Part shown: positions 9,601 through 16,562 of the stretch, one piece after another
How positions within the stretch are numbered: the first letter of the stretch is position 1
How the letters are laid out: each line of letters opens with the position of its first letter
DNA from: Acinetobacter corruptisaponis
GTDB taxonomy: Bacteria; Pseudomonadota; Gammaproteobacteria; Pseudomonadales; Moraxellaceae
Direction: 5' to 3'
DNA length: 64,000 bases
NCBI RefSeq assembly: GCF_030053775.1
Contig: NZ_CP125669.1
Location: forward strand, 62,001-126,000
Program-made: the position numbers and the translations under genes
Notes under the pieces: model-generated
The model's database searches: none
The model's input: the letters and a program-made list of their open reading frames with translations, nothing else
What the model was told of the DNA's origin: nothing

Positions 9601-9637
9601 GACCCAGCAACTACAAAACCTGATTGGCTTAATTTAA
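6620..9637 (+). CDS. Multifunctional beta-oxidation enzyme: SDR + MaoC hydratase + three SCP2 domains
   Basis: A 1005-residue fusion resembling peroxisomal multifunctional enzyme 2. Residues 1-300 are a short-chain dehydrogenase with TGAGGGLG, NNAG (97-100), Tyr163 and Lys167, expected to oxidise (3R)-hydroxyacyl-CoA. Residues about 320-600 are a double hot-dog MaoC/hydratase-2 region, with the catalytic pair Asp498 and His503 in SGDWNPLHADP. Three sterol-carrier-protein-2 domains follow at about 625-735, 765-875 and 905-1003, joined by low-complexity linkers. The first two share 29 of 31 residues in one stretch, showing recent duplication; the third is more diverged. Human HSD17B4 has a single SCP2 domain. 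It sits between the acyl-CoA dehydrogenase and thiolase genes, 12 bases before the latter. The SCP2 domains probably bind hydrophobic acyl-CoA substrates. Confidence 0.9.
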   Translation: MSELRFDGRVAIVTGAGGGLGRQHALTLAARGCKVVVNDLGGSAHGAGHSSLAADQVVEEIRAMGGEAVANYDSVENGEAIVQTALDHFGTVDIVINNAGILRDVSFAKMTEQDWDLVMRVHLNGSKSVSHAAWPIMREKGYGRIIMTTSAAGIYGNFGQANYCAAKLGILGLANCLAEEGRSKNIFVNTIAPLAASRLTETVMPPELLALLKPEAVSPLVAWLCHENCKETKGLFEVGAGFIAKLRWERTLGHSFPNNREFNIDDVVARWNKITDFNESTHPDSTTESFTPILDGINHPSLGGNEFIDLDEAAKAELVLESSYDERDLSLYALGIGAARDPLDKSELKYVYELGEFAAIPTYGAMPQLNAMLAAAKTGIFSLPGMNFGFDRLLHGEQYMEIKRPLPPHAKLRHVFRFKEAFDKAPNAVVTFAISTQDESGEEIAYNEMTSFVRGAGGWGGDRGPSGEVNTPPDREPDVIIEEKTDANQTLLYRLSGDWNPLHADPDFAKAFGFEKPILHGMCTFGYCGRHVIKAFCNNDERYFKSIKVRFAKSVFPGDTLVTKMWKESDNRIIFETSVKERNEVVIKNAVVELYSEIPKAAAKPKVVNQQTEVVSQSTEPDRLIASDVFKVVADYVAQHPELVDKTKTVFLFKLKNPESVWTLDLKNGKGGCQKGETEKADVTLEMNEEHLETVVTSSLADVQKLFFGGQLKIGGNVMASNKLTVLQDINAARYQEVKQQRLASAGATTTSNEQAETAQNTEITLADVFNAVNDYLNEKGDLAEKTKTTFQFHIHNPDSNWFIDLKNGKGGAGAGDIDKPDVTLDMDEQHIPTVFGGSLADVQKLFFGGQLKIAGNVMASNKLTMLQDMGQQRVEAARDKRIASGTVSQAITANSPEPKKPMDANAVLIFAALQKQIEQIPVKTGRIQFNITEPTAQWTVDFAQATVMQGEADQADVTFSLSDSHLLEIVQGKRDSRDLYQHGELRVDGDIKLTQQLQNLIGLI
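8714..9226 (+). repeat. Internal SCP2 domain duplication
   Basis: Segments 8714-8806 and 9134-9226 encode 31-residue stretches that differ at only two positions (shared core SLADVQKLFFGGQLKI then GNVMASNKLT). They are 420 bases apart, matching one SCP2 domain plus linker. Synonymous differences between copies show the duplication is not very recent. Confidence 0.85.
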
Positions 9638-9649
9638 AAGGATAACAAC

Positions 9650-10831
9650 ATGAAACGTAGTGTAAATGTCATTGGGGTCGGGATGACCAAATTCGCCAAG
9701 CCAGGTTCAAGCCCAGAATATTATGAAATGGCGCGTGAAGCGGGACAGCTTGCCCTAAAAGATGCAGGCATCAGCTATAACGAAGTCGAACAGGCCTTTG
9801 CAGGCTATGTCTATGGCGACTCAACCTGTGGGCAACGTGCTGTGTATGAGTTGGGACTGACAGGGATTCCTGTGGTTAATGTCAATAACAACTGTTCAAC
9901 TGGTTCAAGTGCTTTGTTCTTGGCACGTCAGGCGATTGAGGGTGGTTTGGCAGAGTGCGTGATTGCCATTGGCTTTGAAAAAATGGAAAAAGGGGCATTG
10001 GGTGCAAAATTCAATGACCGTGAAACTCCGATGGGGCAACATGCTCAGGTAATGCTCGATGTGCAGGGTTTTAATTCTGCTCCGCCAGCCGCACAAATGT
10101 TTGGTGGTGCTGGGCGTGAATATCGCTGGTTGCATGGCACCAAAAAGGAAACTTTCGGCAAAATCGCTGAAAAAGCCCGTAAACATGCCAGCAACAATCC
10201 GTATGCCTTATTTGGTCAGGTATTGTCACTGGAACAAATCATGGCCTCCGATGAGGTGTTTGATCCATTGACCCGTTTCCAGTGCTGTCCACCGACCTGT
10301 GGCGCAGGGGCTGCGATTCTCTGTTCAGATGAATTTGCCAGAAAACATGGGATTAGTAATCCTGTATATATTGCTGCCCAAGCCATGACTACCGATTATG
10401 CCAGCAGTTTTGATGAAAAGAGCATGATTAAAATGGTCGGTTATGACATGACCAAAAAAGCTGCTCAGCAGGTCTATGAAATGGCAGGGATTGGGGCAGA
10501 AGATGTCGATGTGATTGAGTTGCATGACTGTTTCACTGCCAATGAATTGCTGACTTATGAGGGCTTGGGACTATGTGCCGAGGGTACGGCAGAACAGTTT
10601 ATCTGGGATGGTGACAATACCTATGGTGGCAAATATGTCACCAACCCATCAGGTGGTTTGCTGTCCAAGGGACATCCGCTTGGTGCAACAGGCTTGGCAC
10701 AGTGTACCGAACTGGTGTGGCAACTACGCGGTACAGCCGAAAAACGTCAGGTTGAGAATGCCCGAATTGCCTTGCAGCACAATCTGGGCTTGGGCGGAGC
10801 ATGCGTGGTGACGATGTATCGTCGGGATTAA
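9650..10831 (+). CDS. Thiolase, SCPx/lipid-transfer type acetyl-CoA acyltransferase
   Basis: A 393-residue thiolase of the SCP-x subfamily, completing the beta-oxidation cycle by CoA-dependent cleavage of 3-ketoacyl-CoA. The nucleophile Cys82 lies in [13 protein letters not shown]. The active-site histidine motif is [12 protein letters not shown], and the second cysteine region is replaced by the family-typical [14 protein letters not shown]. This branch differs from the FadA type and is common in sterol and branched-chain degradation operons. The gene follows the multifunctional enzyme with AAAAGGATAACAAC before the ATG. The SCP2 function normally fused to mammalian SCPx is here carried by the preceding protein. 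Confidence 0.9.
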   Translation: MKRSVNVIGVGMTKFAKPGSSPEYYEMAREAGQLALKDAGISYNEVEQAFAGYVYGDSTCGQRAVYELGLTGIPVVNVNNNCSTGSSALFLARQAIEGGLAECVIAIGFEKMEKGALGAKFNDRETPMGQHAQVMLDVQGFNSAPPAAQMFGGAGREYRWLHGTKKETFGKIAEKARKHASNNPYALFGQVLSLEQIMASDEVFDPLTRFQCCPPTCGAGAAILCSDEFARKHGISNPVYIAAQAMTTDYASSFDEKSMIKMVGYDMTKKAAQQVYEMAGIGAEDVDVIELHDCFTANELLTYEGLGLCAEGTAEQFIWDGDNTYGGKYVTNPSGGLLSKGHPLGATGLAQCTELVWQLRGTAEKRQVENARIALQHNLGLGGACVVTMYRRD

Positions 10832-10843
10832 CAGGTTGCAAGG

Positions 10844-10880
10844 GCGTTTTATATCTCGGATCGAAAGGGATATAAAACGC
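10844..10880 (+). other. Intercistronic stem-loop
   Basis: A perfect 12-bp stem, GCGTTTTATATC (10844-10855) and GATATAAAACGC (10869-10880), with a 13-base loop. No T-run follows, so it more likely protects or processes the mRNA, or attenuates transcription, than fully terminates it between the thiolase and downstream gene. Confidence 0.6.
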
Positions 10881-10906
10881 TGCGCATTGTAGATAAGGAT
10901 ATTGTC

Positions 10907-11761
10907 ATGGGAATATTGCATAAAAAATGGTTGAAAAAAAACGCCTATCCCGTGTTATTGCCGACACGGCGGGACATTCAATTTAACTTGCCAGCCGATA
11001 AAATCATGAATTGGCATACGGATGCTGGAGATATCTTTACGGCCTTGCTCAATACCTTTTCGATTGTGCTGCCCGTTGGCGAACGTTTCTTTATTGATGC
11101 AGTTCGGGCCCATCGAGAAATGATTACCGACCCTGACCTAAAAAAGGCCGTGACCGCATTTATTGGTCAGGAGGCGATGCATGGACGGGAACATGAAGCC
11201 TACAATGCGGCATTGTTTGCCCGTAGTCCGATTGCGCCTAAGTTTGAACAACTGGTCAGTGATATTTTTGTGCTGCTAAAAAAATACCTGCCACCCCATA
11301 TGTGGCTGAGTGGCACGATAGCACTTGAGCATTTTACCGCTTTACTGGCGGATAGTTTATTAACAGAACCACGCCTTTTTGAGGGGGCTGATCCTGATTT
11401 TGAGGCAATTTGGCGTTGGCATGCCCTGGAGGAAACCGAACATAAGGCAGTTGCGTTTGATGTCTGGGATACAGTGAAAGGACGGGGTTTAGTGGCGTAT
11501 GGTGAGCGTAGTCTAGGCTTGGTGATTGCAACAGTGTTATTTTGGGGATTGGTGATTCCCACTTTTTTGATCATGCTCAAGGATGAAAGAAAACTCACTG
11601 ATTTAAAAGGCTGGCGTAAATTTTACCGCTATACCTTTGGTGATATTGGTGCGTTGCGGATTCAGTTCATAAATTATACTGATTATTTTCGCCCTAATTT
11701 TCATCCTTGGGATCATGACAATCGCAGGTGTCTTGAACAGATCAATAACCTATATAAATAA
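10907..11761 (+). CDS. Metal-dependent hydrolase family protein (PF10118), ferritin-like di-iron
   Basis: A 284-residue member of the family annotated as predicted metal-dependent hydrolase. Helical motifs rich in metal ligands are visible: GQEAMHGREHEAYN, LEHFTALLADSLL and WRWHALEETEHKAVAFDVWD. They suggest a ferritin-like di-iron centre, closer to an oxygenase or desaturase fold than a classical hydrolase. One hydrophobic segment lies near residue 210 (IATVLFWGLVIPTFLIML). It is last in the acyl-CoA operon, with AAGGA seven bases before its ATG, after an intercistronic hairpin. Its biochemical role is not established; acting on a membrane lipid or hydrophobic acyl substrate is an inference from context. 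Confidence 0.8.
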   Translation: MGILHKKWLKKNAYPVLLPTRRDIQFNLPADKIMNWHTDAGDIFTALLNTFSIVLPVGERFFIDAVRAHREMITDPDLKKAVTAFIGQEAMHGREHEAYNAALFARSPIAPKFEQLVSDIFVLLKKYLPPHMWLSGTIALEHFTALLADSLLTEPRLFEGADPDFEAIWRWHALEETEHKAVAFDVWDTVKGRGLVAYGERSLGLVIATVLFWGLVIPTFLIMLKDERKLTDLKGWRKFYRYTFGDIGALRIQFINYTDYFRPNFHPWDHDNRRCLEQINNLYK

Positions 11762-12370
11762 TAAATTTTCAACAAGTCATTAAATGAGGAGAATGCCTAA
11801 ACATTTTTATGAATGCTTGGGCTATCAAATTATTGGGCAATCCACTTACATGAACGTGGATATCTCCACACTCAGGAAAGCTGCAATAACCATACAGCAA
11901 AGGCTTCACTAAAACAGAATTCGTTCAGCCTAAAATAACAACAGGGCAACCAAGATAGCACCGATTACCAGTTTTCAGGTTCATGCAACATTTAATATTT
12001 ATCCCGCAGTGCCACTTTTGTTCAAAAGACCATATTAGCCATAGTAAATTATTGGTGCCTAAAATAAGACTATTACTGGATTTTTTGGGTACAGCAACTG
12101 CCCGATAAATTTTAAGGACAGGTCGAAGTGGAGGTTTCTATAAAATTCACATGAAAAAAACTCATGGGTGATATACTTTTTCTCACTTTTTATTATTTCC
12201 TGTTTATGACATTTTATTCAGACTAGGAATACCAACCAGTTTACTTGGATAACATGAACACTGCTGAGGAGCATAGTGAAACTCAATATATGATCTTATT
12301 TCATCATTATTTTTTATGAGATTTTGAGTAATTCTTAGATATGGAAGTATGGGACAAATTAGGAGTGTCC
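11762..12370. other. Long spacer with possible gene remnants
   Basis: About 600 bases carry no convincing intact gene. A 39-codon ORF at 11793-11912 (MPKHFYECLGYQ...) has a GAGGAG just before it but only two bases of spacing, so I doubt it. On the minus strand around 11925-11985 one frame reads LVIGAILVALLLF followed by a stop, which looks like a transporter membrane segment from a decayed gene. The spacer also holds one CATGA-N7-TCATG dyad at 12150-12166 and presumably the LysR promoter. Confidence 0.4.
12150..12166. promoter_or_regulatory. CATGA-N7-TCATG dyad, copy 1 (LysR upstream region)
   Basis: CATGAAAAAAACTCATG: perfect 5-bp arms around a 7-base A-rich spacer, 204 bases before the LysR start. 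One of five copies found in the promoter regions of this block. Confidence 0.6.
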
Positions 12371-13291
12371 ATGAGAATCAAACCACTGCCACCCATGAAT
12401 AGCCTGATTGTATTTGAGGCAGCCGCACGCCACCTCAGCTTTACCCAGGCTGCAAATGAACTCAATGTTACCCAAGGCGCGATTAGTCGCCAGATTCGAC
12501 AGTTGGAAGAATATTTGGGCAAAGAGCTGTTTGTTAGGGCAAATCGCAACATTTCTTTAACGCCTGCTGGCTTGCAGTATTATCACACGATCTATAGTGC
12601 CTTGCTGGACGTGGCTCAAGCGACTGCTGAAATAAAGAAATGGCAAGGTGAACATCAGGTTACTATTGTGACAACCAATGCCATGGCTGCACTTTGGCTG
12701 TTACCTAAGGTGGCTACCTTTCAGCAAAATGAAGGAATTGATTTAAGAATATTAACGACAGAGAATATTCTTGATTTGCAAAAAATGGACTGTGATTTGG
12801 CCTTATTTTACTGCAAGGTTCCTCCTGTCGGTATGAAAGTTACTCCTTTATTTCCTGAAGAAGTTTTTCCAGTATGCAGTCCAGCTTATCTTGCCCAATT
12901 TCAGGAAAAAACGATTGATAATATTTTTGGAAAAAGTCTGCTGTCTCTGGATGAGTCTCAAAAGGATTGGATTAACTGGGCAGAGTGGTTTGCACTGGTG
13001 GATTATCCAATCTTTAAACCGAGGAACAGGGTCAATATTAATAATTACCCTTTGTTAATACAGGCTGCCATTAACGGTCAGGGCGTGGCTTTGGCATGGA
13101 GTTCTTTGGTTGATGATTATTTACAGAGTGGAGCATTAGTCCGCCCTGTAGAAACGATATTATGTAGTCAGGCAAACTTTTGTATGTTGGAACCATCTGA
13201 CAGAGGGGTGATTCCTTCAAGCGTAAAACAATTCCGTAGCTGGTTAATGGATCAGTTACCAGGACAGGTGGGGCAAAAAGGTTTGGGATAA
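12371..13291 (+). CDS. LysR family transcriptional regulator (GcvA-like)
   Basis: A 306-residue LysR-type regulator. The N-terminal winged helix is clear: PPMNSLIVFEAAARHLSFTQ, then AANELNVTQGAISRQIRQLE and LFVRANRNISLTPAG. A periplasmic-binding-protein-like effector domain follows. The PPMNSL(I)VFEAAARHLSFT opening is typical of the GcvA branch. ATG 12371 is chosen over the in-frame 12341 because AGGAG lies five bases before it. It converges on the BCCT transporter gene and lies next to the Rieske oxygenase operon, so it probably senses that operon's substrate. A CATGA-N7-TCATG dyad upstream, repeated at the operon promoters, is a candidate binding site. Confidence 0.92.
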   Translation: MRIKPLPPMNSLIVFEAAARHLSFTQAANELNVTQGAISRQIRQLEEYLGKELFVRANRNISLTPAGLQYYHTIYSALLDVAQATAEIKKWQGEHQVTIVTTNAMAALWLLPKVATFQQNEGIDLRILTTENILDLQKMDCDLALFYCKVPPVGMKVTPLFPEEVFPVCSPAYLAQFQEKTIDNIFGKSLLSLDESQKDWINWAEWFALVDYPIFKPRNRVNINNYPLLIQAAINGQGVALAWSSLVDDYLQSGALVRPVETILCSQANFCMLEPSDRGVIPSSVKQFRSWLMDQLPGQVGQKGLG

Positions 13292-13320
13292 TTTAAAACA
13301 TTCATCCATCAAAGGAAATA

Positions 13321-13351
13321 AAAAACAGGAATCTTTAAGATTCCTGTTTTT
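13321..13351. terminator. Bidirectional terminator between LysR and BCCT genes
   Basis: AAAAACAGGAATCT (13321-13334) pairs with AGATTCCTGTTTTT across a short loop. The A-tract on one side and T-tract on the other serve both converging transcripts. Confidence 0.85.
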
Positions 13352-13371
13352 GGTTAACAGTTATTTTTTAT

Positions 13372-15039
13372 TCAGTTTTTGGTGCTATCCACTGATTCCT
13401 TTACGGTCTTGAACTCATCAGGGCGTAAATGTTCAGGCATCATTACCCATGCTTGAGGATCTTGGCGTAAACTTTTAATAAGTGAGGCGCACATCACCAT
13501 CAACAAAATTGAGATGGGGAAGCCTGCAATCACGCATGCGGTTTTAATGGCAGACAGTCCGCCTGCCAATAATAAGCCACCGCTAATGAGTGGAATAATG
13601 ACAGCCCAAGTCAAACGTATGCCTACAGATGGATTGGTTGAACCATTGGTATCTAGAAAACACAATACTAGTGCCCCTGAGTTGGCGATGGTAATAATGT
13701 GGATCGACAGTAACAAGCATAGTAAGGCACTTAAAAAAAGTGTTGTGGTGTGGTTCGATGAAAGATGGTCGAAGAACACAAATACGGCACGGGCAGGGTC
13801 TTCTTTCGTTGCTTCAGCAATGGTAACTTCATGTGTGGTTTTCCCTGCTGATGGAGTGGAGGATTGAGTTGTTTTAACAACCACCTCTTGAGCAATAGGT
13901 TGCTGATGGTTGGCTTTTTCAATTTTAAGGGCAGCGCCACCAAATGCGGCAATCCAGATAAAGGTCAGTAAGGTTGGGGCGGCAAGTGAACCGAGAATAA
14001 CCTCACGAATGGTACGCCCCCTTGAAATGCGCGCAATGAATAATCCAACAAAAGGTGCCCATGTCATCCACCATGGCCAATAATATGCTGTCCACCAACT
14101 TTGCCATGCTGTGTCTTTTTGAGCGTCACTCCATAAACTCATACCCACAATGTTTTGTAGATAGTCGCCTAAACCCTCAAAGAAAGCATTAAAAATATAA
14201 CGGGTTGAGCCAATTAAAATGACGGCAATCACCAGAAAATAAGAGAGAACCATATTTCCTTCAGCGATCATTTTAAAACCCTTACTAATTGCGGAGAGTA
14301 AAGATAAGGTTGCAAAAACACCTAAAATAAGCACAAGGACCAATTGGATTTTAACGTCAATATTAATGCCAAAACTATGGTTCAAACCCACATTGAGTTC
14401 CAAAATACCCATACTAATGGCTTGGGAGACTCCAAAAGCAGTTAAGACAATTGTCGTAATATCAACAATATTACCAATTGTTCCATAAATTTTATCACCA
14501 ATAAAAGGATGTAAAACTGAACGGCAAGCCAAAGGTAAATCTTTACGATAGGCAAAATAACCTAAAGCCACGGCAGACAATGAGAATAGTGCCCAGGGAT
14601 GCAAACCCCAGTGGAAAAAGGTCAGTTGCATTGCCATTCGGGCGGACTCATCAGAGAAGTCCTTGGTAAATGGGTTGTTGGCATAATGGCTAATGGGTTC
14701 AGCCACTGACCAGAACATTAGTCCAATCCCCATACCACATGAAAATAACATACAGATCCAGGCGATATTACTATATTCAGGCTTTTCATTATCCTTACCT
14801 AAACGAATATGCCCAAAACGACTCATACATAAATAAATAAGGAAACCGACTAGAAATGTTGCCAAAAAAAGTAAATACCATTTTGCATTGGTTAATAAGG
14901 CATTGGAAATCATTCCAAAATATTCACCTGCCTGTTTTTCATAAAAAATACAAAATGCAATGAATAGAAAAAGTAATACCTTTGAAACAATCGTAACCGT
15001 TGGATTTAGTCCAGATAGAACTTTTGTTGTTGTACGCAT
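13372..15039 (-). CDS. BCCT family transporter (betaine/carnitine/choline type)
   Basis: A 555-residue secondary transporter of the BCCT family, expected to have twelve membrane segments and import quaternary-ammonium or betaine-like solutes. Family signatures are WSVAEPISHYANNP, the following WGLHPWALFSLSAVALGYFAYR, and the tryptophan-rich core WWTAYYWPWWMTWAPFVGLF with RGRTIREVILG. About 50 hydrophilic residues after AALKIEKAN (SSTPSAGKTTHEV...) form an unusually long extramembrane loop. A strong GGAGGAG precedes the ATG, with a 10-bp stem hairpin just upstream. The gene diverges from the Rieske oxygenase operon, and two CATGA-type dyads lie between them, so it is probably the substrate importer for that operon. 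Confidence 0.92.
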   Translation of the reverse strand: MRTTTKVLSGLNPTVTIVSKVLLFLFIAFCIFYEKQAGEYFGMISNALLTNAKWYLLFLATFLVGFLIYLCMSRFGHIRLGKDNEKPEYSNIAWICMLFSCGMGIGLMFWSVAEPISHYANNPFTKDFSDESARMAMQLTFFHWGLHPWALFSLSAVALGYFAYRKDLPLACRSVLHPFIGDKIYGTIGNIVDITTIVLTAFGVSQAISMGILELNVGLNHSFGINIDVKIQLVLVLILGVFATLSLLSAISKGFKMIAEGNMVLSYFLVIAVILIGSTRYIFNAFFEGLGDYLQNIVGMSLWSDAQKDTAWQSWWTAYYWPWWMTWAPFVGLFIARISRGRTIREVILGSLAAPTLLTFIWIAAFGGAALKIEKANHQQPIAQEVVVKTTQSSTPSAGKTTHEVTIAEATKEDPARAVFVFFDHLSSNHTTTLFLSALLCLLLSIHIITIANSGALVLCFLDTNGSTNPSVGIRLTWAVIIPLISGGLLLAGGLSAIKTACVIAGFPISILLMVMCASLIKSLRQDPQAWVMMPEHLRPDEFKTVKESVDSTKN

Positions 15040-15062
15040 AACTCCTCCTTGGATGCGTTACA

Positions 15063-15085
15063 AACAGCTAAAACCTTTAGCTGTT
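15063..15085 (-). promoter_or_regulatory. Leader hairpin of the BCCT gene
   Basis: AACAGCTAAA (15063-15072) and TTTAGCTGTT (15076-15085) form a perfect 10-bp stem with a 3-base loop, starting 24 bases upstream of the BCCT start codon and just before its Shine-Dalgarno. It could be an mRNA control element or a repressor site. Confidence 0.55.
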
Positions 15086-15131
15086 GGATGCGATAATACA
15101 GAGTAGTAATGAGTACGAAGATCCCTCAACT

Positions 15132-15166
15132 GATTTATTCTCATTCACCAGTGAGTTTTAATCATG
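15132..15166. promoter_or_regulatory. Extended dyad, copy 2 (BCCT/Rieske intergenic)
   Basis: GATTTATTCTCA (15132-15143) is followed at fixed spacing by TGA-N7-TCATG (15152-15166). The same 12-mer at the same distance accompanies copy 5 at 24715-24749. The left arm is degenerate here (AGTGA instead of CATGA). Confidence 0.6.
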
Positions 15167-15217
15167 CACATATTGTTTTTAGGCATTTAACTCATCCAAT
15201 AAAGCATTTTCAGGCTA

Positions 15218-15234
15218 CATGATAAAAACTCATA
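15218..15234. promoter_or_regulatory. CATGA-N7-TCAT dyad, copy 3 (BCCT/Rieske intergenic)
   Basis: CATGATAAAAACTCATA: nine of ten arm positions fit the consensus. It lies 137 bases before the Rieske oxygenase start. Confidence 0.6.
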
Positions 15235-15325
15235 GATACCTAGCCAAAAAGTCGTTTGTCACTTTGAATCGTGTTTAACACAATCTTTATCAAGCAGCAC
15301 ATGATGCCAACGCATAGTTAATAGC

Positions 15326-15345
15326 AACGCAGGGAGTTCTGCGTT
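15326..15345 (+). promoter_or_regulatory. Leader hairpin of the Rieske operon
   Basis: AACGCAG (15326-15332) and CTGCGTT (15339-15345) with a 6-base loop lie 25 bases before the Rieske start. This may be an mRNA leader structure or an operator; nothing else identifies it. Confidence 0.4.
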
Positions 15346-15370
15346 ATTCAAAATAAATGGAGATTATCAG

Positions 15371-16561
15371 ATGAATAGTCAAGTTAGCCAGCAACTGATT
15401 ACGGTTCAGCAAATCGACAATGTATTAAACCCTATTACTGAATCCAATGGTATGCCAAATATGGCGTATACCAGCGATGCATACTTTAATTTTGAGCGTG
15501 ACAATATCTTAAGCAAAACCTGGGTATGTGTCGGTTTTGCTTCTGATTTACCTAAAAATAATTATGTGAAACCTGTGGATTTCATGGGCATGCCATTGGT
15601 GATGATGCGCAACCGTGATGGTTTGGTTCAGGTTTTCCACAATGTCTGTAGCCATCGTGGCATGCAGCTTGTGCATGATGAGGGAGCCATTGAGGGGGTG
15701 ATTCGTTGTCCATATCACTCTTGGAGTTATGACCTAAATGGTAACCTGAAAGGCACACCGCATGTTGGCGGAATTGGTCAGCATAAAGATGAACGCTTTA
15801 AATGTGAAAAACATGGCCTAAAGGCACTCCGTTCGGCAATCTGGATGGACATGGTTTTTGTCAATATTTCAGGTGATGCAGCATCATTTGAAGAACATAT
15901 TGCGCCATTGGTGCAGCGCTGGAAACCTTTCCTCGGAGAAAATGGTTTAGACCTGATTCATAGCAGTAAAATTGGTTCACATTTTGAACTTCCAGTAAAA
16001 AGTAACTGGAAACTCACGGTCGAAAACTATTGTGAGGCCTATCACTTGCCGTGGGTACATCCTGCATTAAACAGCTATTCAAAACTTGAAGACCACTACA
16101 ACATCATGTTCGAAGATCGTTTTGCAGGACAGGGCAGTTATAAATACAACCTGTCTGCAACCGCAGGAACGCATTTGCCAAAATTCCCAAGCTGGCCAGA
16201 AGACCAGTTACGCCATGCTGAATATGTGGCGGTATTTCCAAATGTACTGTTAGGTATTCAGGCAGATCATGCCTTTGCCATGATGATTGACCCGATTGCA
16301 CCCGAAAAAACCATTGAAAAACTGCGTTTGTACTATGTTGGCGATGAATCACTAGACCCTAAATATGATGCATGCCGTGCAGCAACGCTGGAATCATGGA
16401 AAGTGGTATTTGCTGAAGATGTTTTTGCAGTTGAGACCATGCAAAAAGGCCGTCATTCTCCTGGTTTTGGTGGTGGTGTGTTCTCACCTGAAATGGACTT
16501 GCCCACACATTTCTTCCAACAGTGGTTGGCAACCCAAGCTAAAAAGGCATTGGAGGCATAA
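15371..16561 (+). CDS. Rieske non-heme iron oxygenase, alpha subunit
   Basis: A 396-residue Rieske oxygenase. The [2Fe-2S] ligands are Cys93, His95, Cys113 and His116 (VCSHRGM and RCPYHSW). The mononuclear iron site is the facial triad His225, His230 (ENYCEAYHLPWVH) and probably Asp350 (FAEDVF). Such enzymes hydroxylate or N-dealkylate using electrons from a reductase. Its association with a BCCT importer, an aldehyde dehydrogenase and a DAO-type amine oxidase favours a betaine-like or N-methyl substrate, as in glycine betaine (GbcA), carnitine (CntA) and stachydrine (Stc2) catabolism. No beta subunit is encoded nearby, as is usual in that group. No plant-type ferredoxin reductase is adjacent; the rubredoxin-reductase fusion downstream is the candidate electron donor. 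Confidence 0.92.
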   Translation: MNSQVSQQLITVQQIDNVLNPITESNGMPNMAYTSDAYFNFERDNILSKTWVCVGFASDLPKNNYVKPVDFMGMPLVMMRNRDGLVQVFHNVCSHRGMQLVHDEGAIEGVIRCPYHSWSYDLNGNLKGTPHVGGIGQHKDERFKCEKHGLKALRSAIWMDMVFVNISGDAASFEEHIAPLVQRWKPFLGENGLDLIHSSKIGSHFELPVKSNWKLTVENYCEAYHLPWVHPALNSYSKLEDHYNIMFEDRFAGQGSYKYNLSATAGTHLPKFPSWPEDQLRHAEYVAVFPNVLLGIQADHAFAMMIDPIAPEKTIEKLRLYYVGDESLDPKYDACRAATLESWKVVFAEDVFAVETMQKGRHSPGFGGGVFSPEMDLPTHFFQQWLATQAKKALEA

Positions 16562-16562
16562 T

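Noticed and set aside
16365-16562. 66-codon N-terminal extension of the aldehyde dehydrogenase frame
   Set aside because: It lies inside the Rieske gene in another frame; the dehydrogenase begins naturally at 16563.
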